Of a stretch of DNA of 64,000 bases, positions 1 through 12,300 are shown piece after piece. The stretch's first letter is position 1; every line of letters starts with the position of its first letter. This stretch comes from Acorus gramineus (taxonomy: Eukaryota > Streptophyta > Magnoliopsida > Acorales > Acoraceae). The position numbers were made by a program, and so were the translations under genes. Location: assembly GCA_030737835.1 (NCBI GenBank), contig JAUJYN010000014.1:2758259-2822258 (forward strand), given 5' to 3'. Below the pieces are notes generated by a model. It had not been told where the DNA came from and made no database searches. It saw nothing but the letters and a program-made list of their open reading frames with translations.

Positions 1-2500
1 CTGTTAATCTCCCTTGGTCAACCGATAGTCTCTCCTCCACTTCGTAGGCCGCCTGGTCTACTCCCACAATTCAGCACAGTCCGTCCCAAATCAGGAGGTG
101 CCTACTGATGGGAGCCCTCTGTCAGGAAGGCCTGTCTAATGCTGGGGCAGTCTCTATACGGATCCAACGAAGGGAAAAGAAACAGCCTATCCACACGTAT
201 ACGATCCACTTGGATCCGCGGTATTCCCTTAATTGGAAAAAGAAACCTTGGGAGGGCACCATGAGGTCCCGATATAGGATATCCCGACAACCAAACAAGG
301 AACACGGAGTACCCTAGCCCAGGTCTCAACGCTGACTTCGCAAGGCCTCTTAATCCAGAGAAGGAAGACTCTACTAATGTCATGAATTCTTCAGAATTCC
401 TCCAGGGCGCATAACCAAGATGCGGGGAACATATGTAATAATAACGAGGTTATAGTATTATCGGGAAAGGAAACCTTGGGAGGGCACCATGAGGTCCCGA
501 TATAGGATATCCCGACAACCAAACAAGGAACACGGAGTACCCTAGCCCGGGTCTCAATGCTGACCTCGCAAGGCCCCCTACAATATTCCCTAAGGCATGC
601 TAAAATATCATAAGCTTGCATTTAAATTAATAAATTAAACTAATAGGATGCATGCGTAAGTCGAGTCTTCCTAGCATGAGAACATGGTGACAGGATGCAT
701 GGCTCTTACACATATCCTAAGGGTGCAAGTCCCTAACATACAAGGTTAGGGTGGCATGCATACTACATACTAATCATGCTTGCATAGATTACATATTAAA
801 CAAGTTAATATTAAACTATGGTGCCCTAGGGGAAGACTGTATACACCCAAGTGCATATAGTGCCTCCCTACTGGGTTGGATTGTACCACTCACCAATAAC
901 CGTGTCAACGCGCGACCGTCCGTCAAGATCTGCAAGACAGGGTAATCAACTGGGTGAGTAAAATACACAAATATATACAAAAATACACTAAAATACCCAA
1001 CACTCGGACAAGCGTACATACGGCCTGTACGCACGCGAGTGTGAGCACCCCGACTCACCCGAACCCCCGGGCAGCCGTTCGCACGGCCACCCGCCCCAGG
1101 CGCACAGCCACGCCCCAGCCCGCGCGCCCAGATGCACTGCCGAGCCCCTGCCTGCATGCCCGGACCCGCTGCCGAGCCCCCCGGGTGCACCGCGCGCTCA
1201 TTGTGCCCCAGGGCAGCAACTCGCGCGCACACCCGCACGCCCTGCGCCCCAGCGCAGCACCCCGCGCGCACCCCGCGCGCACCACCAGCTCGCCTCACCG
1301 CGCGCGCACAGCACGCACTGCGCCTCTGCGCAGCGCTCCGCGCGCACGCCCCCTGCACGGCCACCTGCGTGCAGCACCCGCACGCGGCCCTGCGCGCACA
1401 GCACGCATTGCGCCTCTGCGCAGCACCCCGCGCGCACGCCCCCGCACGGCGCCAAGCGCGTAGCACCCGCACACTCCTGCTCCACCCGCGCGCACGCTCG
1501 TGAGCACGCGCGCGTGCCCTGCCAGCCTGCTCTGGCCGCCCTGCCTGCCAGCCCGCCTGCCTGTGCTGCCTGCGCTGCCAGCCTACCCGAGACAACCCTA
1601 CCACCTCCCCGACGGCCACCAATGGCCACCAACAGCCACCAACAGCCTCCAACAGCCATGCATACCCCCAAAAACACTTCCTAACATGCATCTAAACAAG
1701 AAATGGAAGGAAAGAAACCTTACCCAAGGAGAGGAAAGCAAAAGGGGAGGAGATCGGGTGCCTTTTGCGCACCGAAACACCACCTCAAGGACCACCACCA
1801 CCAAGATCTCCTTCAGCCCTCAAAGTGGCTGAAATCAGAGGAGAAAAGAGGGCATGAGAAGGGGTCACACATGTGGGAATTTGAATCCGAGACCACCGGA
1901 AGCTAGATCGGGTTCTTACCTATCCTTTCTCTTCTTAGGGTTTTTGATTTCCACCACTAGAACTAGGTCATATGGGGGGATTAAAGAGAGGGAGAGAGAG
2001 AGAAATTTTGGAGAAGATGAGGAATAGTGGGCTTAATGTTGTCGTGGGATTTCTTTATACTCACACCCACTCCACACACACTCACACCCACACTTAGGTT
2101 AGGTTAAACTAGGTTTAGGCTAGGATTAGATTAGGTTTAAGTGTGGTTTGACCCTAGTCAACCCAACCACACAAAAATCCAAATTCATTTGACCAAGTCA
2201 AAGGTCAACCTTGACCAAGTCAAGGCTCCCAATGACTTTTCGCTCGGTCAAAACCCGGATACGATTCGGAACTGTGAAATTCTGAAACGTTACCGGAATT
2301 CGATGAAATTTTCGTGAGTGGCTTGGAATGGCACCAGGACACATAATATGCAGTTAGATTTCCAATCGGAGCCCTCAAACTCAGGGTGATAGCTAAAAGT
2401 CCAAAATTTTAGCGGTTCCGATCGAAAAATGAAAAAGCTGAAAAACTACCAGAATGTTCCAATGGTTACCAGAAGGCTAAAAAGTGACACATATATAACA
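1..2500 (-). mobile_element. LTR A: Ty3/gypsy LTR, minus orientation, left end outside window
   Basis: The right end reads TGACACATATATAACA, the reverse complement of the TGTTATATATGTGTCA start seen in LTRs B, C and H. By comparison with LTR D, about 0.6 kb is missing beyond the window edge. The LTR abuts RT coding sequence (ctttg at 2501) without any spacer. In the homologous intact pol at 31400-31420 the two flanks are contiguous, so A was inserted into an older element. The expected TSD partner CTTTG lies outside the window. A holds a GC-rich core (about 1033-1590) and two copies of a 110-130 bp block (about 223-352 and 461-590). Whether A is a solo LTR or one end of a full element cannot be seen. 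Confidence 0.9.
894..929 (-). other. 36-nt micro-exon candidate in LTR A
   Basis: On the minus strand a TTGCAG acceptor-like sequence precedes 36 nt starting ATCTTGACGG, followed directly by a GTGAGTGG donor-like sequence. A pyrimidine-rich tract and a CTCACC branch-point-like motif lie upstream. The same arrangement is present in all nine LTR copies in which this part is visible. Confidence 0.5.
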
Positions 2501-5124
2501 CTTTGTATTGATTACAGGCAGCTGAACAAGCGGACCGTGAAGAACAAGTACCCCTTGCCGCGGATTGACGGTCTATTTGACCAGCTCCAGGGAGCGCGTG
2601 TCTTTTCCAAGATCGATCTCCATTCGGGCTACTATCAGCTGAAGATCCGCGAATCAGACATTTCGAAGACGGCCTTTGTACCCGTTACGGGCACTACGAG
2701 TTCAGAGTACTGCCGTTTGGGTTGACGAATGCGCCGACGGCCTTCATGGATCTGATGAACCGGGTGTTTCGGCCCTTCCTCGACTCCTTCGTAGTAGTCT
2801 TCATCGATGATATTTTGGTGTACTCGAGGAGTCTTGAGGAGCACGCTCACCATCTCCGCACTGTCTTGGAGACTTTGGCCCGACATCAGTTGTTCGCCAA
2901 GTTCAGTAAGTGTGAGTTTTGGTTGGAGCGTATGGCCTTTCTGGGCCACGTGATTTCCGGCGAGGGCATATCTGTGGACCCGAACAAGACGCTCACCGTG
3001 TCGAATTGGCGTCGACCGTAGATTCGGAGCTTCCTGGGCTTGGCGGGTTATTACAGGAGGTTTGTCGAGGGTTTCTCGAAGATAGCTGTACCTCTTACCC
3101 GCCTCACTCGGAAGGATGTCCGGTTCGAGTGGTCCCCGGCTTGCGAGGAGAGCTTCCAGGAGTTGAAGCGAAGGCTCACCTCAGCGCTAGTTCTTACCCT
3201 TCCGTCTGGGAGTGGTGGGTTCGCAGTTTACTCCGATGCATCGCGGTTGGGTGTGGGTTGCGTCCTGATGCAGCACGGTAAGGTTGTGGCTTACGTGTCG
3301 CGTCAGTTGAAGCCCCATGAGCAGAATTACCCCACCCACGACTTAGAGTTGGCAGCGATCATCTTTGCGCTGAAGATGTGGAGGCACTACCTCTATGGCG
3401 AGGAGTTCGAGCTCTTTACTGATCATAAGAGTTTGACATATTTGCAGTCCCAACTGGAGCTCAACATGCGTCAGAGACGTTGGGTCGAGTTCCTGAAGGA
3501 CTATGATTGTGACATCGCTTACCATCCGGGTAAGGTGAATGTCGTGGCGGATGCTCTCAGCAGGCAGCCCTTGGGCATGGCCACCCACATGGCTGTACGT
3601 CGTTGGAGGCTTCTGGAGGAGGCCGCTTGCTGGATCAGTGTTCGAGAGACTCCTGCAGGTGGCTTTTTGGCCAGGCTAGTGGTGTAGCCCGTTCTTCTCG
3701 ACGAGATCCGCACGGCTCAGGGGCAGGATCCTCACTTTCTAGTCCTCTCTGAAGGCATCGCCCGGGGCGAGCGTCCGGACTACCTGATTCGCGAGGACGG
3801 GATCCTGTAGTTCAGAGGTCGAGTATGCATTCCTGACGACGCAGAGCTGAAGCAGAAGATCTTGGACGAGGCCCATCGTTCGAGGTACACAGTGCATCCT
3901 GGTGGCACGAAGATGTACAGGGGCCTTTGTCGTGGCTACTGGTGGCGCGGGATGAAGACGGATATTGCCCGTTTCGTTGCTCGTTGCTTGGTATGCCAGC
4001 AGGTGAAGTCGGAGCATCAGTGTCCTGCGGGGAAGCTGCAGTCCATTGAGATTCCTCAGTGGAAGTGGGAGCAGATCACCATGGACTTCGTTTCGGGTTT
4101 GCCGAGGTCACGTTCGGGTCGCGATGCCATCTGGGTAATCGTCGACCGACTGACGAAGTCCGCTCACTTCCTCCCCATCCGACTCACCGATTCTCTGGAC
4201 ACCCTGGCGCAGTTGTTTGTCTCCGAGATTGTTCGTCTCCATGGCACTCCCGTCAGCATCATTTCTGATAGAGACGCACGATTTACTTCGAGGTTCTGGC
4301 GTAGCCTCCAGCACGCCCTTGGTACGAACCTCCACTTTAGTATAGCGTTTCATTCGCAGACGGACGGCCAATCAGAGAGGACGATTCAGACCCTGGAGGA
4401 CATGCTGTGAGCTTGCGTTCTCGATTTTGGGGGTAGTTGGGAGAGGCATCTTCCGTTGGTGGAGTTTGCCTACAACAACAGCTACCACTCGAGTATCCGG
4501 ATGGCTCCATACGAGGCGCTCTATGGTCGCAGCTGCAGGTCCCCCTTGTGTTGGGACGAGGTCAGAGAGTGCCAGTTGGAGGGACCAGAGATCATCCACC
4601 AGACCTCAGAGATGGTCAAGACGATTCGCGAGCGTATCCGAGTCGCTCAGAGCCGTCAGAAGAGCTACGCCGATCATCGTCGCCGTGAGCTCGTTTTTGA
4701 GGTTGGTGACCATGTCTTCCTGAAGGTGTCCCCGATGAAGGGCATCTTCCGTTTCAGCGTGCGGGGCAAGCTGAGTCCGCGTTTCATTGGGTCGTTCGTC
4801 ATCCTTGAGCGAGTTGGGGAGGTTGCCCATCGCATCGCTTTGCCCCCACAGTTGGCTCAGGCCCATGACGTCTTCCATGTCTCGCAGCTGAGGCGTTACG
4901 TCCACGATCCTGCTCACATCATCCCGTTCGAGCCGCTCGTCTTCGAGCCGGACTTGTCATTCGTGGAGCAGCCGATCGAGATCCTGGACCGACGCGAGAA
5001 GAGGCTCCGCACCAAGACCGTCCAGTTGGTCAAGGTGCGATGGCAGCACCGTTCCGGTGCCGAGGCCACTTGGGAGCTCGAGGACGCCATGCGTGACGCA
5101 TACCCGTATCTTTTCCCTTCCTAG
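2501..5124 (+). pseudogene. Ty3/gypsy pol fragment (RT - RNase H - integrase - chromodomain-like tail), broken
   Basis: This is the 3' two-thirds of a chromovirus-type pol whose start was cut off by LTR A. In order it shows RT from the [10 protein letters not shown] motif, the FIDDILVYS catalytic box near 2800, RNase H with VYSDAS and FTDHKS, an integrase with a CLVC zinc-finger end near 3990, the catalytic-core motifs [16 protein letters not shown] and [10 protein letters not shown], then HDVFHVSQLRRY and a C-terminal VRWQHRSG..ATWELE segment typical of Del/Tekay-type elements. Breaks: a 1-nt loss near 2685, a small deletion creating TAG at 3019-3021, TAG at 3685 and 3808, and TGA at 4408. 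From about 2690 to 5124 everything is in one frame, so only point stops and the small in-frame deletion interrupt it. A polypurine tract and LTR B follow. Lineage assignment is from memory of motifs. Confidence 0.88.
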
Positions 5125-5159
5125 ATGTTCTTGTATTTATTTTGAGAACAAAATTTCCT

Positions 5160-5172
5160 AAGGGGGGAAGAA
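5160..5172 (+). other. Polypurine tract of the element ending in LTR B
   Basis: The purine run AAGGGGGGAAGAA lies directly before the TGTTATATAT start of LTR B and 36 bp after the pol stop. This is the expected place for plus-strand priming. Confidence 0.85.
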
Positions 5173-7809
5173 TGTTATATATTTGTCAATTTTTACCTTC
5201 TAGTCACCATTGGAGCATTCTTGTAGTTTTTCAACTTTTCTTTTTTTCAATCGGAACCGCTAAAATTTCAGACTTTTAGCGATCATCATGAGCTTGAGAA
5301 CTCCAATTGAAAATCTAACTACATATTATGTGTCCTGGTGCCATTTCAAGCCACTCACGAAAATTTCATCGAATTCCGATAACGTTTCAGAATTTCGCAG
5401 TTCCGAATCATATCCAGGTTTTGACCAAGAGAAAAGTCATTGGGAGACTTGACCAAGTCAAAGATGACTTTGACCAAGTCAATTTTGACCCTTGACTTGG
5501 TAAAAAACTTTTGTTTTCTTATGTGGATAGGTTGACCCAAGTCAAAGTTCCCCTAAACCTAACTTAACCTAATTAATTCTAAGTGTGTGAGTGTGTGAGT
5601 GTGTGTGGTGTGTGTGTCGTGACTTAAGGTCCACGCCCAAGAATAGTTGCCCCTATTCATCTTCTTCTCTCTCTCAAGCTCTCATAAATCTCTCCCCTTC
5701 TCTTTAATCCACCTTTTGACCTAGTAGAAGGTGTTGGATTGGAAAACCCTAGAAGGAGAAAATGACCCGATCTATCTTTCCATGGTCTCGGTTTCGATTT
5801 CCCCCTTGTTGACCTCCTCTCTTAGCTCCATTTCTCCTCTGTTTTTCAGCCTTGCTAGGGCTGAGGGAGGTCTTGGTAGTGGTGGCTTTGGTGGTGGTGT
5901 TTTGGTGCGTGAAGAGCACCCGAAGTTCCTCCCCTTCCTTCCTCTCTTTAGGTAAGCTTTCCTCCCCCTTTTTCTTGTGTAGATGCATGTTTAGGATGTG
6001 ATTTTGGATGTGCAAGGGTTGCATGAGTGTTTGGGGTGTGGGAGGGCTGAGGGAGGTGGAAGGGGTTGGCTCGGGCGAGCGTGCGGGGTCATCCGCGCGC
6101 GTGCGCGCGAGTCTACGCGTGCAGGCAGAGCAGGCGCACACAATAGGGGGAGCTGGGGGAGTGCGCATGTACGCGCGGGCGCAAGCGCTACGCAGGGGCA
6201 CAGGGCTGGACGCGCGGTGCGCGCGGGCGCGCGCGAGCGTGCGCACGAGCGTGTGCACGAGCGTGCGACTCGTCTGGGCGAGCGGGAAGGGGCGCGGCAG
6301 CGCGCCTGGGCGCGCAGGCTGGGGCGCGGCAGTGCGCCCAGGGTGCGGGGCTGTGTGCGTGCGTGCGCACCCGTGCACGTGCGTGCGGGTGGCCGTGCGC
6401 ATGGCTACAGTGGGTGCGGGAATGTGTCGGGGCACTCGGACTCGCGTGCGTACGGGCCCGTATGCATGTTTGTCCGAGTGCTGGGTATTTCTATCGTATT
6501 TCTTGCATATTTGTGTATTTTACTCACCATTTTGGTTTCCCATGTCTTGCAGATCTTGACGAGCGATCACGCGACGACCCGGGTATTGGTGAGTGGGACA
6601 ATCCAACCCAGTCGGGAGGCATTCGATGCACGTAGACGTGCATTGCCCTCCCCTGGGGGACCATAATAGCATATTAGCTTGTAATAAATGTATAGTGATG
6701 CATGCATGATAAATATGATATATCCATGCCACCTTAGACTTTGTATGCTAGGGATATGCACCCTTATATCATGTATAGCGGCCCTTGCATGCTTAGACAC
6801 CCAGCCCGGACTATGCATGTTCCCATCTAGTTTAGTTTAATTAAATCTAATGTGAGCATATAATTACAAGCATGCCTTAGAGAATATTGTAACCTTGCGT
6901 TTATGATATGTGTCTCCCCGCATCTTAGTTATGCGCCCTGGAGGAATTCTGAAGAATTCATGACATTATTTAGCGTTACCATCGGTGTCGACGGATCCAT
7001 GAGGATCATATCCGTGTGAGTAGGCTTTCTTCTCCTTATGGTTGGGATCCGAGGTAGGAACTCCCCGGCGTTAGCTGGCCTGATAGAGGGCTCCCATCTG
7101 TAGGTGCCTCCGATGCGTTCAGACTGCGCTGATCGTGGAAGTATACCAGGTTGAGACTACGAGGGTGGGAGAGGCTACCCGGTGGGGCCAAGGGTGGAGA
7201 GCGGTCTAGTCTGCCCCAAGAGACCCATGTCACCCCTCGGAAAGGGTGAGGGTGAGGGGGAGGGAAAGTGGGTTGGCGATGTAGCGACCCACTGGATTGT
7301 GTAGTTACTGCCACTTAGAGGCTATAATTATTTGAGGTTAATATGAATTGTGATGCATGGGTTGTGCTATTCACTGAGCGTGTGGCTCACCCCTCGCATA
7401 TATTTTTCTCCAGTGATATCTGACTCGGATCTGAAGGAGGAGCTCCCCGAGGCACATCAGCAGTAGCGGAGCAGCGTCACGTTCTGCGTGTGAGAGGCCA
7501 TCAGCACCCCCCTTTGATTGTATGTATTGTATTCCGTGCTTGGGCACATGTTTGTATTACATTTGGATGTCGTTATATATATTGGTTGTCACAGGACAGT
7601 TGATTATGTATCGAGTCTGTAATATGTCTTTGAATTACAGACTCAGTCTTTTAGCTTCCTCTATTTGTGTATATATTATGTCAGCCTCATTGTTGTCTGT
7701 GTTGTCATTTTTGATGTTGTTTAGAGTATGTTATTGACCTCCTGTATAGACTGCTGATATCATATATACCATTGCCGCGCCTCGGGGACGGCCGCCCTGG
7801 GGTGTGACA
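5173..7809 (+). mobile_element. LTR B: 3' LTR of the decayed plus-strand gypsy element
   Basis: It starts TGTTATATATTTGTCA and ends GGCCGCCCTGGGGTGTGACA, giving TG...CA ends at 2637 bp. It directly follows a pol gene and polypurine tract, so it is a 3' LTR. It contains a (GT)n/TG-rich stretch near 5580, a pyrimidine-rich leader near 5650-5710, a donor-like GGTAAGC at 5951, a GC-rich core (about 6056-6470), the micro-exon, and a CTCCAG acceptor near 7412. It lacks the 110-130 bp block found in A, C, H and J. The 5' partner LTR and the TSD are not available. Confidence 0.92.
6553..6588 (+). other. 36-nt micro-exon candidate in LTR B
   Basis: Preceded by GTCTTGCAG with CTCACC upstream, and followed by GTGAGTGGG. 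Length and borders match copies A, C, D, E, F, H and J. Confidence 0.5.
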
Positions 7810-7878
7810 GGAGTAGGGTTTGAACCCTAGATCTCCTCCCAAGGGAGAGAATGCTTTCAACCACTTCGTTATAATGAA
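7810..7878 (-). repeat. tRNA-like sequence (SINE head or tRNA pseudogene), next to LTR B
   Basis: On the minus strand an A-box-like TAACGAAGTGG (7861-7871) is followed by a good B box GGTTCAAACCC (7816-7826), at tRNA-like spacing. The end (CCTACTCC) abuts the LTR B terminus. No poly(A) or body similar to a known SINE could be confirmed. It may be a tRNA-derived SINE interrupted by the LTR element, or a decayed tRNA gene. Confidence 0.45.
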
Positions 7879-8024
7879 TGTTGATGATTAATGAAATATA
7901 TGAAACTACAAATAAAATAATAAAAAAACTATATGCATCAACGACCAACAAAAAAAACTTGAGGTTTAATCAAAACTTAAAGCCAACTTTTTTTATAAAA
8001 AAATGTAAACACCAACACACAAGA

Positions 8025-8921
8025 TTGAGGTTATGTTTGGATAGATGTTCTATCCGTGTTTGCGACCCATATGCATTTGAACTAAGGGTCCCCAAAAAGC
8101 ACGAGGCCCGAACCGGGCTAGGGCCTGATTCTGGGGCTCAGGCCCGACCGTGGGCCTGCTTGAATTGGGCCCGTAGACCCATGGGGGACAATGAAATAAA
8201 CGAGTTACATGTAATTTTATGTAATTTGTATTTGAATTATGGTTGAATTATACAAATATTGACATTTATGTAGGTGTCAACCTAGTTTTAGGTATATGTA
8301 GTTATTTAATTTTCAAGTAATTAATTCATTTAATATTTTTATTTTTGAAAACTCAATAGATATAAATATTTTTTTCAACATTATACATTAAATTTTGTAT
8401 TATTTTAACATTATATATAAATGAATAACTTAAAATTAAAAATCAAAAGAAATAAGATGTTTAAAATCTGGGTATGTAGGCGCCCATGGGCCTAAAGCCC
8501 AGGCGTAGCCCGTCAGGCCCCCTGTGGGTAGGGCCTAGGCCCTCTTTTTTGGCCGCTGGGTTGGCCCGCTAATTTGAATGCCGAGGGGCCTATAAATATT
8601 GTGTTCCCCCATCGCCCCAAAAGAATGATTCTGGCAACGCAAGTGTCCATTTCTCTCGAATAGAGATGGAAATGTTAAGTATACCCATAGAGATTCTCCA
8701 ATTTCTTTCATCTATTCCTGACCCATATTCTTCCAATTTAATAAGGGATGTTATGGTAAAATGAAGGGGCAGTGTTCAGAACGCAATAAATGAAACCAAA
8801 CAATTAACCAATGGAGTTAATTGGAAGCATGCGGGACACTGGCTTTTGTTGATTTTTATTATTCGAACATGGATTTTTCCAAACGCGGGTCATCACACCT
8901 CATATCCAAACATATCCTCAA
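8025..8921. mobile_element. Putative non-autonomous TIR element of about 0.9 kb
   Basis: Near-perfect inverted repeats of 19 bp bound the segment. The left one reads TTGAGGTTATGTTTGGATA and the reverse complement of the right one differs at one position. The interior has two GC-rich patches of GGGCC-type repeats (8100-8190, 8480-8600) in AT-rich DNA, and no coding region. No clear target-site duplication was recognised, so the superfamily is undetermined. Confidence 0.45.
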
Positions 8922-9438
8922 AATAAAAAATAGAATAAACCGATGCTATTTACAAAATTGTCCATGTTATTTTCTTAAATTTCCCCTATCTCATTACTAT
9001 TTGCCCTTACATTTTTGTATAAATTCAGTGGGTGCCACTGCCTCCCCCCCAGCTCATTCTTCGGTGCGCTGCTGGCCCCAAGTCCGCCCACCTTGTTTTT
9101 GCCCTTGGTTCCGACGGTGAACGGAGAGGGGCTGCTTGGAGATTAGCTCTCTCTCTCTCTCTCTCTCTTTAAGGTTTTTTATCTCACTCCAAAAATTATT
9201 TTTTTTAAGGGTGGAATGGAAAACCAAAAGAGTTAAAAGAAAGCCCCTCACCTTTATTTACACTCTTGCACGTCTATGAGGAGTCAGCAATTGTTTTGTT
9301 TGAAGGACAACTAAGAGTATCTCTAAAAGCTTCTCTACATCATTTGTTTAGGGGTGGGCTATTTAAAATATTAATATAGAAGTTTTTTTTGTTTTATATA
9401 CCAAATAATATAATATTTAAAAGCTATATATTCGTGAA
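8922..9438. other. Intergenic DNA with a (CT)n microsatellite
   Basis: AT-rich sequence with no credible gene. A CT microsatellite runs through about 9149-9168. Short reading frames here show no recognisable protein motif. Confidence 0.5.
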
Positions 9439-11610
9439 CCCCCCGTTTGCCAACTGACATAAACAATGAATAGGGGAGAATAACAGTAGAATAGCCCTTA
9501 TTCGCTGTTTGTTTGGGGCGGATAAACCCTGATAACAATGCCTGGATAAACTAGCATAAGGCCTGATAACAATTCTAATAAAATGAAGAATAGCTTATCA
9601 GGGCTTATCTATTCCTGAGAATAAAAATACCCTTCACCATCATTACAAAAAAATTCTCTCACTTACTTTAACAAACCCCAATGATATACCCATATTATAT
9701 TTCCACCATCTAATCAGTGGACCACTCCATCCAAAATAGATCACGATCGTCCAAAATATAAAAAAAAAAAGCCAATTCATCCTGATCGTCCAAAGTCCCC
9801 ACTCAAAAATACCAGATGCTGCCACGCTTCCCCACCGACTTCATCTTCTTCCCTGCTTCTCCTCTGAAAACAAAAAAACCCTACCGACTGTTTGGAGCGA
9901 TCTTCACCATGTCCGTCTCGTGAAGGGCGGCGTCCAATCCACTGATCAAGGAGAAGCTCCATGCATGATCTGATTTTCAAATATGGAAGTTATTTAAATA
10001 CCACAGATGGAGATCATGGATTTTATGAGATGTGATTGGCGAAGTTGCACGGGTGAAATAAATATAATATATGAAAACATAAAAGAAAATTGTTGTAAAA
10101 TTTTTTTGACTAATAATGTGGAAAATTATTTATTTAAAAAAATGGTGTGGAAACGATAATATATATTAGTCTAAATTTTTTGTAAATGAAACTAATTTCT
10201 TTTGTATGTTTAATTTATATATGCGTATCAAAGAATATTTTATATTAAGATTATCAAAGTTGCAAATTTTTGGTGAAATAAATGACCGAGGTAGTAGTAA
10301 CTGATTGTTTGGAATGAGTTTGTTACTCTTTTATACTCATTTCTTATTTAGAATGTGAATGCCATGGTAGTTCTTATGATCTATTTATAATGTGAATGCT
10401 AAGGTTATAAATAGAATAATTGTATCTGAAATGTTAAATTCATATAAGCCTGAAAAGATAAGATGTTGAACGAAAAAAGTGTACAAAGTTATTTGGGTGC
10501 GGGTGCATTTTAGACATATTGCATTCTCTTGTTCAATATTTGATGCTGAGCAGAATTTTAAAGTTGAAAAAATTATTTTAACTCCCTTGTTCAATATTAG
10601 ATTTTAGACATATGGACCCTATTATACTCAATATAAAAATTGCCATATAACACATATAAGCAAATTAAATGAAGCAATGTATAAAATGCCTAGGATTATT
10701 TGGTACCCACTGAAAAAGATTGATATTGGCAGTATAATTTGTTAATAATTCAAAGTCATTTTATTAGATAAGAATAATATTTTAATTTATTACTATTTAT
10801 GACCAACTGATTGGGTAAATTTAATTAGCTCATAACCCATAATTGGAATCATTACAAAGCAAATGGAATCAACACTAAGCATACATAGAGTAATTGTAAA
10901 ACATATTTGAAGGTCTACCATAAAATATTACATAAGATGGACGGTTCAGATTTAATTTCATTCATCATGTTCTTGACATATATCTATCAACGTTATCCAA
11001 ACAACAACTTATATTTTCAATATTAAATTAAATGAAGGCTTATATAAGAATGCTAGTGTTATTTGGTACAACAACAATATTGACAATGTTACTTGTGTAA
11101 TAAAATCTATCAATTTTATGGACAACCTATGATTTATATATATTTTTCTATTTATGATCAAGTCATTGAGTAAATATAATTAAATTGATATAAGATAATT
11201 ACAATCACCATAAAGCATTTGGAATCACCAATGAATACATAGATTAGTTGTAAAAAAAATAAAGGCCCACCATAAAATATTATATAAGATGGACCGTTCA
11301 GATTTAATTACACTCATGATGGACTGATTTATATTCATCAATTACACCAAACATAAAAATATATTCCAGGGGCAAAGTTGACATTTTAAAAATAATAACT
11401 CCTTATCCATCCCTTATCAACCATTTATCCACAGTTTATTCTAGGTCAACCAAACACTAAAAATCTGCATTTTACGTTTCCCAATAAGAATAAATAAGAA
11501 TAACAAAAAATGCAACCAAACACAGATAGGCCTATTCTGCCAAACACTAATATTTATCCCAGTATAACTATCAGGGCTGAATAACGCAATTCCACTTCCC
11601 AAACGGGGGG
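9439..11610. mobile_element. Putative non-autonomous DNA transposon (TIR CCCCCCGTTTG), about 2.2 kb
   Basis: The segment begins CCCCCCGTTTG and ends CAAACGGGGGG, a perfect 11-bp inverted repeat. Just inside both ends there are related (A)TAAG/TTATC-rich subterminal motifs such as gataa and ttatc. The interior is AT-rich and has no transposase. It contains a diverged direct duplication of about 352 bp (about 10630-10980 and 10985-11345). The flanks do not give an obvious TSD, so hAT-, PIF- or other affiliation is open. Confidence 0.5.
10630..11345. repeat. Diverged tandem duplication, period about 352 bp
   Basis: Two adjacent units share a series of motifs in the same order: TTATTTGGTAC, TTATGAYCAA, GGAATCA, a CATAGA...TTGTAAAA stretch, CCACCATAAAATATTA or near versions, and AAGATGGACSGTTCAGATTT. 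The last two begin at 10911 in unit 1 and 11263 in unit 2. The units differ by many substitutions, so the duplication is old. Confidence 0.6.
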
Positions 11611-12300
11611 AAAGAAAATAAAAAATAAAATATTGTTGAAGTTAAGTACTTTATTTTTTAAGAATAAAAATAAGATATGAACTCATCCTGCATCTATATA
11701 AAAAAATTTATATTTAATTGACATTATATTAAATCTTAAGATAATATTTGAATGGGACTACAGAAGGGGCTAGACATATCATTTCTTTTTTTTTTTTTCC
11801 AGCCTGAATTCTAGTCCTATATGTGTCGATAGAAAATAACCGGAGCATATACTCATATTAACAAGGTATATATTTCAATAGAAATTGTTTACCTTTTAAC
11901 AAATCCATTCATGCAATTTATTAGAGAATATGATTCATTTTGTATAAAAGCATGTATCTCATTAGATGAGGTGAATACTATTTTTAAAATCAAAACACGT
12001 GAGACTGAAATTGTGGTTGGAAAAAAGACCATACGTAATATTATTTTAATCTATAGCCCTGCCCAGCCAATCTTTAGGTCCACCTTTGGTTTTTTCTTTA
12101 TATAGGGAGTCAAATCTCTTAAAATCCAGGTCCAACAGTCTCTCTAAAGCCCTCTCTCACTACATTTTTCTTTAACACACTTTCTATGGATGGAGTGCCA
12201 TATTCATTCTCTGCACCCTAAAAGGACTATATTGCCCCCTTCCCCTTCTTTCATTTTCATTTCTTTATTAGCTAAGTCCAAAGGGCAAAGGGATGGGCGG
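11611..12300. other. AT-rich intergenic DNA, no gene recognised
   Basis: No protein-like frame or repeat end could be supported. A TATATAGGG box (about 12096-12104) followed by pyrimidine-rich DNA could be a relic promoter or LTR piece, but nothing downstream supports a gene. The boundary with the organelle-like block is placed near 12270-12310 only from the change in base composition. Confidence 0.35.

Noticed and set aside
816..1691. Long open frames in the GC-rich LTR cores (also 954-1463, 5749-6435, 5998-6666, 14709-15248, 14875-15522, 19552-20245, 22475-23362, 29200-29745, 63131-63965)
   Set aside because: They occur on both strands in the same low-complexity GCGCGC DNA, have Ala/Arg/Gly/Cys-biased composition, and differ between copies. 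High GC alone suppresses stop codons.
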